Of a stretch of DNA of 64,000 nucleotides, positions 1 to 8,949 are shown piece by piece (within the stretch, counting starts at the first letter, position 1; every line of letters starts with the position of its first letter). The notes beneath the pieces were generated by a model, which was given only the letters and a program-made list of their open reading frames with translations, made no database searches and was not told where the DNA came from. The DNA comes from Aulosira sp. FACHB-615 (GTDB taxonomy: Bacteria; Cyanobacteriota; Cyanobacteriia; Cyanobacteriales; Nostocaceae), in the NCBI RefSeq assembly GCF_014698045.1, contig NZ_JACJSE010000013.1:1-64000 (forward strand). Direction: 5' to 3'. A program made the position numbers and the translations under genes.

Positions 1-230
1 TGATAAGATATCGGGCATGGGCTTGTTGTGGCTTTTGAGTTGTCGTTTGGGAAGACAATAACTCTACTACATCAGCCCTCTCTCTTCATCCTCTTATTTT
101 GGCGAAGGTATTGGTGTCTAATACCAATTTTTTATGAAGCTGCATAGAATTTTTTTATTTCCACCGAGTTACTTATATCTGCGCCTGCATCTGCTAGAGT
201 GATTATCTCTCACAACTTCCAGCATTAGTC

Positions 231-821
231 ATGCTTTCTCCGCCCTATCTGCAACTGAGTTATGTTTTACGCACTCTGGTTGAGATTCCAGAGGATGAAC
301 TGGCAAAATTAACCCAAATCTTTCAACCAGTCAGTTGCAAAACTGGAGAGTTTTTCATCCGTGCGGGGGAAGTTCCTAGCAAAATTGGATTTGTGGTGGC
401 GGGGATATTTCGTCTTTATTATGTGGATGCGGCGGGGACTGAATTTACTAAATCATTTTGTCCAGAAAATCATTTTTTGACTGCCTATAGTGCGCTGATT
501 TTAAAACAACCTGCTCAATTTTTTATCACCGCTTTAGAAGATTCATTATTATTAGTTGCTGATTATAGTCAGTATGTCCAACTATGTGCAGAACATCCAT
601 GTTGGCAGGCGGTGAATCATAAGTTAGTTGAGGCATTATTTATTAAAAAAGAGAGGCGAGAGGCGGAATTACTTTTAGATGATGCCACAACCAGATATCA
701 AAAGTTTTTGCAAGAGTATCCTAATTTAGAACACAGAGTTAAGCAATATCACATTGCCTCTTATCTGGGTATTTCGCCTGTGTCCCTCAGTCGGATTCGG
801 AAAATTCTCCAGCCGAATTAA
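231..821 (+). CDS. Crp/Fnr-family transcriptional regulator
   Basis: A 196-residue protein with a cyclic-nucleotide-binding-type beta barrel at about residues 15-115 (glycine-rich turns such as KTGEFFIRAGEVPSKIGF) and a C-terminal helix-turn-helix-like stretch near residues 172-193 (HIASYLGISPVSLSRIRKIL). It is shorter than classical Crp (about 210 residues) but matches the small Crp/Fnr subgroup. No cysteine cluster for an Fe-S centre is visible, so an Fnr-type oxygen sensor is unlikely. It lies 51 bp upstream of, and on the same strand as, the MFS-SDR fusion gene, so control of that gene is a reasonable inference. The effector is unknown. The ATG follows directly on a non-coding stretch with no strong ribosome binding site. 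Confidence 0.8.
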   Translation: MLSPPYLQLSYVLRTLVEIPEDELAKLTQIFQPVSCKTGEFFIRAGEVPSKIGFVVAGIFRLYYVDAAGTEFTKSFCPENHFLTAYSALILKQPAQFFITALEDSLLLVADYSQYVQLCAEHPCWQAVNHKLVEALFIKKERREAELLLDDATTRYQKFLQEYPNLEHRVKQYHIASYLGISPVSLSRIRKILQPN

Positions 822-872
822 CATAGGTTAATGACTTCACCATGATTTGAGATTACATCTAAAAAAGATGTT

Positions 873-2804
873 ATGAAATGCGATCGCTCAAACCGGGCAA
901 TGGTGAAGAAAAAACTACATCCTTTTATCCTCTACACAGGCTTTCTGGCATTTTTGGGTTTCGGAGTCCTAAATCCAATTATGCCGACATTGGTGGGGCT
1001 TTACGGCAGTACAGCGTGGGAAGTTGGGCTACTATATGCTACATTTTCACTTGCCCAATTTTTGACACTGCCAGGAATTGGTTATCTTAGTGATGCCTAT
1101 GGGCGGCGATGGATGATGCTGATTAGCCTTTTAGGGGCTAGTTTGGGATATTTTATCTTTGGCAGTGGGGGCGCATTAGCTGTACTATTTGCAGGCTGGC
1201 TGATTGTGGGGCTAACCGATGGTACAGCTAGTATGACATTTGCAGCGATCGCCGATACTACCACACCTCAACAACGGACTCGTGCTTTTTCCTGGGTGAG
1301 TGGGATGATGGCTTTGGGGCTAATTATCGGCCCGGTTATGAGTGGTGTATTGTCGGGTATTTATCCGACTTTACCTGTGTATGTTGTGGCGATCGCTTTT
1401 GTAGTTGCATTGGTGTGGGGATATTATGCCATGCCGGAAACTTTACCATCAAACCAGCGTTCCCCTCAACCTGATTTTGCTCAATTAAATCCCTTCACTC
1501 AATTGCAAGCCTGTTTGGTACTACCCCAACTGCGCTGGCTGATGTTGAGCTTTTTGATGGTGAATATGGCGATGTTTGCCCTCATTTCTAATTTACCTGC
1601 TTTAGCAAATGAGCAATTTAACTGGCCAGCCCCACAAATTGCCCCGTTATTTGCCTTATTTGGTGTAATTAGTGTTATTGATCAAGTAATAATTATTCCC
1701 TGGTTATTGCCTCGATGGGGCGAAATCCGTATGGCATTTTCTGGGGCATTAATTACCGGATTAGCTTTTAGTTTATCTGGTATATTCGCCATCACAGGCT
1801 CGGTTATAGTTCTCTATACAAGTATTGTATTGGTTGGCATTGGACAGCCCCTAGCCGAAACTTCTTTAATTGGCTTGATGTCCAAAACTGTTGGTGAAAA
1901 AATTCAAGGACGCATCAACAGCAACATTCAAACAGTGCAAGCATTAGCAAGAATGATTGCCCCCTTGTTAGCAGGTTGGTTATATCAAAACATTAGCCCA
2001 GCTACACCCTATTGGTTTAGTGCTGCTCAAATTCTCGTGGCGGCAATTGCTGTTAAATTATCAGTGCAGAAATCCTCTATTTCAACTCAAAACAATACAG
2101 TGTTAATTACTGGAGGTTCATCAGGAATTGGCTTGGCATTGGCTAGAAAATTTCTTCAAGCTAACAATACAGTGATTATTACTGGACGTGATGCTAAGAA
2201 ACTCGCTGAAGTCAAGAAAATCTTGCCGGAAATTATAACTGAAGTTGCTGATTTACAAGATTTTAATGCTTTACAACATCTGGTTAATCGCTACCCGAAT
2301 GTCAACATATTGATTAACAATGCCGGGATTCAATACAACTATGAATTTATCAATCCAGAGATTGACCCTGAGTTAATTGAAGAAGAATTACGCACCAATT
2401 TAATTGCACCATTGCAATTAATTAAACTGATGTTACCCCATTTGTTAACTAAGCCAAACGCGGCTATTGTGAATGTTTCTTCTGGTTTGGGATTAGTACC
2501 GAAACAAACTGCGCCTGTTTATTGCGGTAGTAAAGCCGGATTACATATTGCTACTAAAGCCCTGCGCTGGCAACTGGAAAGCACATCAATTAAAGTATTT
2601 GAAATTATCGCGCCTTTAGTTGATACACCAATGACTCACGGTAGGGGTAAAGGAAAAATTTCACCGGCAGCATTGGCGGATGAATTCTGGCATAATTTTA
2701 GGTGCGATCGCTATGAGATGCGAATCGGTAAAACCAAACTGCTGTTTTTCCTCCAACGTTGGTTTCCCCAAGTCGCCGAGAAAATTCTCCGCCCTGGAAT
2801 TTAG
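873..2804 (+). CDS. MFS transporter fused to short-chain dehydrogenase
   Basis: A 643-residue two-part protein. Residues about 15-400 form a 12-helix major facilitator transporter of the TetA/drug-efflux type, with the helix 2-3 loop motif GYLSDAYGRRWMM. Residues about 408-640 are a short-chain dehydrogenase: TVLITGGSSGIGLALAR is the NAD(P)-binding glycine motif, INNAG follows, and Y550-x3-K554 (YCGSK) is the catalytic pair. The dehydrogenase part resembles the DltE/YciK-like group. The join is continuous in one frame with no stop, so this is a real fusion or read-through of two formerly separate genes. ATG at 873 is used; ATG at 900 (MVKKK) is an equally good start. Substrate unknown; a transporter coupled to modification of its cargo is inference only. 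Confidence 0.82.
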   Translation: MKCDRSNRAMVKKKLHPFILYTGFLAFLGFGVLNPIMPTLVGLYGSTAWEVGLLYATFSLAQFLTLPGIGYLSDAYGRRWMMLISLLGASLGYFIFGSGGALAVLFAGWLIVGLTDGTASMTFAAIADTTTPQQRTRAFSWVSGMMALGLIIGPVMSGVLSGIYPTLPVYVVAIAFVVALVWGYYAMPETLPSNQRSPQPDFAQLNPFTQLQACLVLPQLRWLMLSFLMVNMAMFALISNLPALANEQFNWPAPQIAPLFALFGVISVIDQVIIIPWLLPRWGEIRMAFSGALITGLAFSLSGIFAITGSVIVLYTSIVLVGIGQPLAETSLIGLMSKTVGEKIQGRINSNIQTVQALARMIAPLLAGWLYQNISPATPYWFSAAQILVAAIAVKLSVQKSSISTQNNTVLITGGSSGIGLALARKFLQANNTVIITGRDAKKLAEVKKILPEIITEVADLQDFNALQHLVNRYPNVNILINNAGIQYNYEFINPEIDPELIEEELRTNLIAPLQLIKLMLPHLLTKPNAAIVNVSSGLGLVPKQTAPVYCGSKAGLHIATKALRWQLESTSIKVFEIIAPLVDTPMTHGRGKGKISPAALADEFWHNFRCDRYEMRIGKTKLLFFLQRWFPQVAEKILRPGI

Positions 2805-2935
2805 ATATCGGATAACTTACCTGCCTATACAAACTTTTCTGCTTGAGTTATTAACGCTGCTCATCATACCTTGTCTTTGGTAGCATTAAATAATCTCAAG
2901 TTTAAGAGGTTAGTGTAGGTTTTAGTTTGTAATTT

Positions 2936-3781
2936 ATGGCTGACTATCAACATTCATCCAAGCAAAACCAAACTGCAAAACTACCTTTGAGTAGCGTGAC
3001 AGTTGTTGTCACCCGCGCGGCTGAACAGTCTGATCAGTTTGTCGCGCTTCTCGAACAAATGGGTGCAACTGCATTATCGATGTCTTGCTTGTGTATTGCT
3101 CCGCCTACAAGTTATGCCAAACTAGATGATGCGATCGCAAACCTTAATCAATTTGATTGGTTGATTTTTACCTCAACTAATGGCGTAGATTATTTTTTAG
3201 ATCGATTAACTCACTTGGGTTTCAATACCAGCACACTCACCAAAATCAAAATAGCCGTAGTCGGGCAAAAAACAGCAGCACGGTTGCAAGCATATAACTT
3301 AACCGCAGATTTTTCACCCCCAGAATTTGTTTCAGATTCTCTGATTACGTCTTTTCCTAACAGAGATCACCTCAAAGGTACTAAAATTCTTTATCCCCAA
3401 TTAGAAGCAGGTGGGCGAGAAAATATTGTCGAGGAACTGACTTTATTAGGCGCAGAAGTCCAAGCTGTTCCGACTTATCAATCAAATTGTACAACTGAAA
3501 TACCACCTGTAATTGCTACTGCTTTTCAATCAGGTAAAATTGATGTGGTCACATTTGCTAGTCCGAAAACAGTGGGATGTTTCTATCAATTAATTCAATC
3601 TATTCATGCCGAATCTGTTTTAGAAAATATTTGCATTGCTTCCATTGGCCCAGTGACTTCAAATGCTTGCCGCAGTATTTTAAACAGAGTTGATGTTGAA
3701 GCAAATCCTTATTCCCTTGAAGGATTAATAGCAGCTATAGTTAATAGTCAAGAGAATTTGGATAAAATTAACCGCAGATAG
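2936..3781 (+). CDS. hemD: Uroporphyrinogen-III synthase
   Basis: A 281-residue protein of the HemD fold, which cyclises hydroxymethylbilane to uroporphyrinogen III in the cytoplasm, the common precursor of haem, chlorophyll, bilins and cobalamin. Typical marks are the start of the first domain (TVVVTRAAEQSDQF), the segment DWLIFTSTNGVDYFLDRL, then GTKILYPQLEAG in the second domain and DVVTFASPKTVGCFYQL near the end. Sequence conservation in this family is low, so the call rests on these segments and on length. It is followed after 6 bp by a small duplicated-domain gene on the same strand, suggesting co-transcription. Confidence 0.85.
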   Translation: MADYQHSSKQNQTAKLPLSSVTVVVTRAAEQSDQFVALLEQMGATALSMSCLCIAPPTSYAKLDDAIANLNQFDWLIFTSTNGVDYFLDRLTHLGFNTSTLTKIKIAVVGQKTAARLQAYNLTADFSPPEFVSDSLITSFPNRDHLKGTKILYPQLEAGGRENIVEELTLLGAEVQAVPTYQSNCTTEIPPVIATAFQSGKIDVVTFASPKTVGCFYQLIQSIHAESVLENICIASIGPVTSNACRSILNRVDVEANPYSLEGLIAAIVNSQENLDKINRR

Positions 3782-3787
3782 GCATTT

Positions 3788-4165
3788 ATGAAACCAGTGA
3801 ATTTAGCAGAAGTATTAGCCAAAACTGATATTGAATTGCACCGTTTAGGCTGGACACCAGAACAAGGAAGAGAATATCTTATTAAAACTTATGGCAAGAG
3901 AGGGCGGACTTTATTAACCGAATCAGAATTACTGGATTTTCTGAGATACTTGGAAGCTCAACCTACGCCATCATCAGGAGAAGATTTTTTTGTTCAAGTT
4001 ATAGCTAAAACTGATCAAGAAATGCAGCGATTAGATGTCAGTGTAGAGTGGGGCAGAGATTATCTGATGAAAACTTATGGTAAGCGATCGCGCCATTTAT
4101 TAACTGAAGAAGAACTACTAGATTTTCTCAAATATTTGGAATCTCTAGCCACACCTCTAGATTAA
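3788..4165 (+). CDS. Small protein made of two tandem ~50-residue repeats
   Basis: A 125-residue protein consisting of two copies of one unit, residues about 8-57 and 69-118. The shared core is K-T-D-x-E-x-x-R-L, then GR-E/D-YL-I/M-KTYGKR, then a leucine-rich helix LLT-E-x-ELLDFL-R/K-YLE. The unit resembles a small helical module I have seen at the C-terminus of cyanobacterial DNA-repair or ssDNA-binding proteins, but that link is from memory and not proven here. It sits 6 bp after hemD. Function unknown. The conserved KTYGKR stretch is basic, which would suit nucleic-acid contact (inference). Confidence 0.75.
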   Translation: MKPVNLAEVLAKTDIELHRLGWTPEQGREYLIKTYGKRGRTLLTESELLDFLRYLEAQPTPSSGEDFFVQVIAKTDQEMQRLDVSVEWGRDYLMKTYGKRSRHLLTEEELLDFLKYLESLATPLD

Positions 4166-4275
4166 TCCAAATAGAATTTGTAGGGTGAAATTTAAATACC
4201 TAAATTTATTTACTAAAATCATTATATGAAGGCAATACCTCCTGGTTTAGTATAAATATACAGATATACTTGCCC

Positions 4276-5334
4276 TTAGAGGTGATCATATATATCTGGA
4301 ATATCTAGAGGTTCAGACTTGTTTGACATTCGGATATAAAATTCTAGTTTCTTTTCTTTAGTCTTCTGTAACCAAGCTTTTTTATGAGATTTTTTAACAT
4401 CAATTGCACAAACACATTTATCATCAATATTTTCAAACCTAATTTTGATTTGCTGAATAAAACTTTTTCCAATATGGTTACAAATTGTATCAATAATTGT
4501 TCGCTCTAATTTGTCAAGATTTCCATTTGACAGTAAAGACAAATCTTGTTCAAGTCCGAAAACATTACCATTATCTTCAACTCCAATAATCAGAGTGCCA
4601 CCTTCAGAGTTGAGAAAAGCCACAATTGTCTTGAGGCTGCTAAATCTTAAATCTTTGTTCTCACAATTACGCTTAACATCCCACTGAAAGGTACTTTTGT
4701 ATTCTAGGCGATCGCTTTCTGGCAGTTGGATCAACTCAGATATGGGACGTAAATCGCCAATTTTGCGAATTGTGGTTAAAAAGCGGCGTAGTTGTCGTTC
4801 TTCAATACGTTGCTTTAAGGCTTCTTCTGTATCTGCTGCATCAATGACTGTTTTGTTGATCACAGCAATATATTGACCAAAATAATTTTGTTCTAAAGTT
4901 TCTAGATTTTCGGTAATCCATTGCTCATTTTGAGCATTACCCCAAAGGTTAAAGTAAGCGATCGCATCTTGAATTGATTCATGCAGAACATCATAAACAT
5001 TGCCGCGCATATTTTTGGAAATGTAGTCCCATACTCCTGATTTAAATGCTGTACGGCAATCACCGACTGTATCGTTAGCTGTCAGAATTATTACTACAGA
5101 AGAAAGGTTTCTTTCCTTCACTTCATTCAAAATTACAAAGCCACTGTCATCTTGTTCCATCCGCATATCAGAAATTATTACATCGAAGGGAGTTTGTAAT
5201 TTTTCCTGTGCTTGGGTAGAACTTGTTGCAGTTTCTATGTGCTGATAACCATAGTCTCCTAACCACTCCAGCAACTCGCTCAAATAACGAGGGTTATCTT
5301 CCACCACCAATAAATGAACATTTTCCGTTTGCAT
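4276..5334 (-). CDS. Response regulator: receiver plus AlbA_2/Schlafen-type domain
   Basis: A 352-residue protein. Residues 5-125 are a receiver domain with the acidic pair E12-D13, phosphoacceptor D56 (IISDMRM), T85 (ILTAND) and K107 (YISKN). After a linker of about 75 residues comes an AlbA_2 (Schlafen-type, formerly AAA_4) domain at about 205-345, with ESDRLEYKSTFQWD, then the hallmark helix-strand KTIVAFLNSEGGTLIIGVED, GNVFGLEQD and a C-terminal FYIRM strand. AlbA_2 domains bind nucleic acid in known families and some related Schlafen domains cut RNA, but no catalytic activity can be read here. It starts 5 bp after the TPR kinase gene on the same strand, so the two form a two-component pair. 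It is an unusual output domain for a response regulator. Confidence 0.82.
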   Translation of the reverse strand: MQTENVHLLVVEDNPRYLSELLEWLGDYGYQHIETATSSTQAQEKLQTPFDVIISDMRMEQDDSGFVILNEVKERNLSSVVIILTANDTVGDCRTAFKSGVWDYISKNMRGNVYDVLHESIQDAIAYFNLWGNAQNEQWITENLETLEQNYFGQYIAVINKTVIDAADTEEALKQRIEERQLRRFLTTIRKIGDLRPISELIQLPESDRLEYKSTFQWDVKRNCENKDLRFSSLKTIVAFLNSEGGTLIIGVEDNGNVFGLEQDLSLLSNGNLDKLERTIIDTICNHIGKSFIQQIKIRFENIDDKCVCAIDVKKSHKKAWLQKTKEKKLEFYIRMSNKSEPLDIPDIYDHL

Positions 5335-5339
5335 CTTGT

Positions 5340-7511
5340 CTAATGTAACTCTCCTTTTGTATAGGGAATATAAATTTCAAATATAGATCCGTTGTATCCA
5401 GTTTCCCGGATATACCCATTCATCTTAGTTAATGTTTTACGGATAATAAACAACCCTAAACCACTACCTTTTCCTTCGTGAGAAGTGGTTTTTAGTGGTT
5501 GAAAAATCCAATCTTTTTTATCTTCAGGAATCCCTTTACCATTATCAGCAAATTCGATAAACAAATATTTCTGCTCACCAGGAATTGTTCTGCCCCATAC
5601 CAGTGGATTAATAACATCCTGAGAAGATATGCGAATTATTAAATTTTGCTGCTCGGAGTTGTGTTTGAGGGAGTTCTCTACTAATTCATTCAGCGCACTT
5701 TTAATTTTTTCTTCATCGCCATAAAATTCAGAATCACCATTTTGGATCTCTAGCATAATTTGAGCTTGGTCAATCCGAGGAGTAGTTTCCCACTTTTCAA
5801 ACAGCTTTTTCACTTTAAAGCGATGATTCTTAATGGTAATTCCTTCGTTAATCGCTTTTAAATCACTAAGGGCTGTCTGAGTCAGTTCTAGTTGCGCCAG
5901 CAATTTCTCAAGCTGGGTATAGTGAACATCTTTTGGTTGTAACTTCCGTATTGCCCGACGAGTTTTAGACTCAATTACAGCAAGCTGATTATTGACAAAA
6001 TCTGATATATCATGGGCTGTTTTAGAAATCACGGCTAGAATTTTTCCATAGTCATCGTGAGAGATAGTTTCAATTTCAGACTTTTGCGCTGCCCGTCGTC
6101 TATTGACCTCTTCAAATACATCTTCAATATCTTGAATAATGCAGCTTAACAGAGGATCTTGTAGTTCAGAGTGGCGCAAAATCCGATAAGCAATTCCCTT
6201 AAGTATACCAATCTCATTGGCAATCTTATGATACATTGCTCTATTAAGCATCTCTGTGTCAATTAACCCAGTTTGGGTATCAGTCTTAACCATATCAAAG
6301 TATTCTTCCTCACTCGAATTGAGAGTTAGCATCTCAAACGCTTCAGCATAGCGTGGAGAGTCTTTTGAAATTTGTTGTAACATCTCGACTGCTGTTTGAC
6401 TATGAGGATTATTGGCAAGGATGCTTCTAGCACTGTAGAGTCTAGTTTTATCCTTATCATCAGAATTAGCTATCGCAGCCTCGAAATATTCGTTACCTTT
6501 CTCTGGTTGTTTAATGCAATAGTGTAGTCTACCTAAATGGAGTTGAATTACATTAGCTTGATATGGACTTAAAATCTCTATTTTAATAGCTAATAATTTT
6601 TCTATTGCATCTTCATACTTACCTCGTCCTTCTAATGCAAGAGCGTATTGAAAATAAATATAACTGTTTAGTCCATCAGAATTTTGAAACTTAGTCCTTA
6701 ACCACTGATCAAAAAAAGGCAAAGCCTGTTGATACTTACCAGTTGCATTCAAAGCAATTGCATACTTGCTCAATGTTATTAGATTATTCGCTTCAATTTG
6801 TAGTGATTTATCAAAAAAAATAAAAGCCTGCTCATACTCACCAATTGCAGCAAAAGTGTTTGCATATCTGCTTAAAGTTATTTGGTTATGAGGCTCAATT
6901 TCTAGTGATCTCTCAAAAATTTGCAAAGCCTTCTCATATCGACCATTAGAAAACAAGACGTTGGCATAACTATTGAGTATTCTTGGATTACTAGGTTCAA
7001 TTTTAAGTGATCTCTCAAAAACATGAAAAGCTTTATCATGCTGACCATTATTAACTAAGGCATTTGCATACTTAGTTAATAATTGAGAATTTTGAGGATC
7101 AAGTTCTATTAATTTTTCAAATACGCAAATCAACTGCTCATTTTTCCCTAATTTCTTTAATGTTGTGCTATACGAAAACAAAACTTTAATATCTCTCGGT
7201 TTGATTTCTAAAGCCTTTTCAAAAATACTTAAAGCTTCATTCTCTCTACCTGATTTTCCCAAAGTAGTACCGTAATTTCTCAATGTATCTACATTATTTG
7301 GATCTATTTCTAGGGCTTGCTCGAAAACTTGAAAAGCCTGTTCAAATTCTTGTATATGCGTCAAAGATTTAGCGTATTGTCTGAGTGCTTCAACATTACG
7401 TGGATCAATTTGTAAAGCTTGCTGGAAAACACTAATTCCCAACTTGTACTCCCCCGTCTGTACAAGTTCTTCTGCTTGATTTATTAACTGGTAGATGCGA
7501 TCGCTATCCAT
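5340..7511 (-). CDS. TPR-repeat histidine kinase
   Basis: About 723 residues from the chosen ATG at 7511 (MDSDRIYQL); an upstream in-frame ATG at 7553 would add 14 residues without a family-like sequence. The N-terminal ~340 residues are at least eight tetratricopeptide repeats (recurring A-L-x-I-D-P-x-N and Y-A-x-x-L motifs), a protein-interaction scaffold. A helical linker follows, then a dimerisation region with the possible phosphoacceptor histidine in ISKTAHDISDFVNNQ, which departs from the usual HELRTPL box. The ATPase domain has an N box (ELVENSLKHN), G1 (DNGKGIP) and G2 (GKGSGLGLF). No transmembrane segment is seen, so it is cytoplasmic. It is followed after 5 bp by its likely partner, the REC-AlbA_2 regulator. 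The input signal is unknown. Confidence 0.83.
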   Translation of the reverse strand: MDSDRIYQLINQAEELVQTGEYKLGISVFQQALQIDPRNVEALRQYAKSLTHIQEFEQAFQVFEQALEIDPNNVDTLRNYGTTLGKSGRENEALSIFEKALEIKPRDIKVLFSYSTTLKKLGKNEQLICVFEKLIELDPQNSQLLTKYANALVNNGQHDKAFHVFERSLKIEPSNPRILNSYANVLFSNGRYEKALQIFERSLEIEPHNQITLSRYANTFAAIGEYEQAFIFFDKSLQIEANNLITLSKYAIALNATGKYQQALPFFDQWLRTKFQNSDGLNSYIYFQYALALEGRGKYEDAIEKLLAIKIEILSPYQANVIQLHLGRLHYCIKQPEKGNEYFEAAIANSDDKDKTRLYSARSILANNPHSQTAVEMLQQISKDSPRYAEAFEMLTLNSSEEEYFDMVKTDTQTGLIDTEMLNRAMYHKIANEIGILKGIAYRILRHSELQDPLLSCIIQDIEDVFEEVNRRRAAQKSEIETISHDDYGKILAVISKTAHDISDFVNNQLAVIESKTRRAIRKLQPKDVHYTQLEKLLAQLELTQTALSDLKAINEGITIKNHRFKVKKLFEKWETTPRIDQAQIMLEIQNGDSEFYGDEEKIKSALNELVENSLKHNSEQQNLIIRISSQDVINPLVWGRTIPGEQKYLFIEFADNGKGIPEDKKDWIFQPLKTTSHEGKGSGLGLFIIRKTLTKMNGYIRETGYNGSIFEIYIPYTKGELH

Positions 7512-7629
7512 AATATCTTGTCTCCGGTAGCAGTAATACTTTAAAGCTCCCATAACCCCTGCAATATACTGGTTTAAAAGTAAAAATTTTCAGGTGTTGA
7601 TGGGAGCTTTAATAGTCAATTACAAATAA

Positions 7630-8235
7630 CTACACCACAGTCATCGGACGACTACCCGCAGCGTGACGGTCAATTACTTGGTCAATCAAACCGTATTCTC
7701 TGGCTTCATCGGGTGACATGAAAAAGTCGCGTTCGGTATCTTCTGCAATGCGCTCAATTGGCTGACCTGTGTGTTCAGCAAGAAAGTCGTTGAGTCGCTT
7801 TTTGTGATACAAAATTTCCCGCGCTTGAATTTCAATGTCGGTGGCTTGGCCTTGTGCGCCGCCTAAAGGTTGGTGAATCATAATGCGGGAATGGGGTAGA
7901 CTCATCCGCTTACCTTTAGCACCCGCACTCAGGAGAAAAGCTCCCATACTCGCCGCTAATCCGGTACAAATGGTACAGACATCGGGGCGGATATGCTTCA
8001 TAGTGTCAAAAATACCCATACCAGCAGTTACCGAACCGCCGGGGGAATTAATGTACATATAAATGTCTTTTTCTGGGTCTTCTGCATCCAAGAACAGCAT
8101 TTGGGCAACTATTAAGTTAGCTAAGTTGCTGTCAATCTGTTGTCCCAAAAAGATGATTCGCTCACGCAACAGTCGTGAGTAGATATCAAAGGCGCGTTCG
8201 CCCCGACCCGATTGTTCAATAACGATAGGAATCAT
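7630..8235 (-). CDS. clpP: ATP-dependent Clp protease proteolytic subunit ClpP
   Basis: A 201-residue serine protease subunit that forms the barrel of the Clp protease with ClpC/ClpX-type ATPases in the cytoplasm. The catalytic triad is visible: S96 in GLAASMGAFLLSAG, H121 in MIHQPLGG and D170 in ERDFFMSP. The oxyanion strand INSPGGSV is intact, so this is an active ClpP and not the inactive ClpR paralogue found in cyanobacteria. Length is normal. Cyanobacteria carry several clpP genes; which paralogue this is cannot be settled without alignment. It is divergent from the doubtful small genes to its right. Confidence 0.95.
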   Translation of the reverse strand: MIPIVIEQSGRGERAFDIYSRLLRERIIFLGQQIDSNLANLIVAQMLFLDAEDPEKDIYMYINSPGGSVTAGMGIFDTMKHIRPDVCTICTGLAASMGAFLLSAGAKGKRMSLPHSRIMIHQPLGGAQGQATDIEIQAREILYHKKRLNDFLAEHTGQPIERIAEDTERDFFMSPDEAREYGLIDQVIDRHAAGSRPMTVV

Positions 8236-8411
8236 GCAGCGTTCCTGTAGCTAATTTACATCTATTTTATCGATGAGAACGGCGAATGGCTGTCATCACC
8301 TGCAAGAGAGCTAATTTTCTCTTCTATCTGACAGATGTAAATCATAACTCAGGCACTTTTTATAGGGGAAAGCGTCTAGGAATTTGAGTCGGTTCGTGCC
8401 AGAGAGGAGCA

Positions 8412-8675
8412 ATGACAAACCACAACTGCGATCGCTCTGACAATGAAACTGTCATACCTTTATCTATAAATTTGGATTTTGTCAAGATTTATTTACCAAA
8501 AATTAAGGCAATTTTCCAAAAAATCCCGGCAAATTACGAAATTTATGAGTACGGGGTGTATTTAGAAAAAAGATTTTACTTGCAGTGCTATCAACTGAGG
8601 GAGACCTGCCATGCTCGAAAAACTTGTGCAAGCCGCCATCATTACTTTCTTGCTCCATCTGATAGCAGGAATTAA
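8412..8675 (+). CDS. Possible small protein of unknown function
   Basis: An 87-codon frame whose ATG has a good purine-rich ribosome binding site just upstream (GAGAGGAGCA-ATG). The first ~60 residues look protein-like (alternating hydrophobic and charged residues around DFVKIYLPKIKAIFQKIP), while the last ~20 are rich in Arg, His and Cys and look non-native. It overlaps another small frame that begins at 8611. A frame disruption that once joined the two is possible. No family recognised. Confidence is low. Confidence 0.35.
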   Translation: MTNHNCDRSDNETVIPLSINLDFVKIYLPKIKAIFQKIPANYEIYEYGVYLEKRFYLQCYQLRETCHARKTCASRHHYFLAPSDSRN

Positions 8676-8766
8676 TTACAATACCAAAATTCAAGCCCAG
8701 GTTAAACCACCCGCACCAGAGATGTCAACAACTATCATCAGCTTTCTGTGGCGCTCTTTGCCCTAA
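8611..8766 (+). CDS. Possible 51-residue membrane or secreted small protein
   Basis: A 51-residue frame starting MLEKLVQAAIITFLLHLIAG, with a purine-rich stretch GAGGGAGA about 6-8 bases upstream of the ATG. The N-terminus is one hydrophobic helix that could be a signal anchor; the rest (QVKPPAPEMSTTI) is short and polar, ending FLWRSLP. The hydrophobic start and ribosome binding site argue for a real small gene; the length is too short to be certain. It overlaps the doubtful 8412 gene in another frame. Confidence 0.4.
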   Translation: MLEKLVQAAIITFLLHLIAGINYNTKIQAQVKPPAPEMSTTIISFLWRSLP

Positions 8767-8878
8767 TTAACAAGGCAAAGGAAAAAATGTTTGTTTGATT
8801 AGCTGTTCAACTCTTCTCACAAGCTTTACTAACCTGACTATTGAAAACCTGTGGTGTAAGTTTTGTTTTTTTATGTAA

Positions 8879-8894
8879 GGAGTAGTTCTACTCC
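8879..8894. promoter_or_regulatory. Perfect 16-bp palindrome upstream of the DUF255 gene
   Basis: The sequence GGAGTAGTTCTACTCC is a perfect inverted repeat lying about 55 bp before the ATG of the DUF255 gene at 8950. It could be an operator for a dimeric regulator or a small hairpin in the leader. No known cyanobacterial consensus matches it. Confidence 0.3.
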
Positions 8895-8949
8895 CACGTT
8901 CAGAATGTAGACTGGGCAAATAAGGCATCTATCCTCACACAACAAGATC

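Noticed and set aside
1..230. Possible gene end at the left edge
   Set aside because: No frame with protein-like composition crosses the edge on either strand; treated as intergenic.
8503..8694. Minus-strand frame at 8503-8694
   Set aside because: It is the complement of the plus-strand small frames, has no ribosome binding site and no protein-like pattern.
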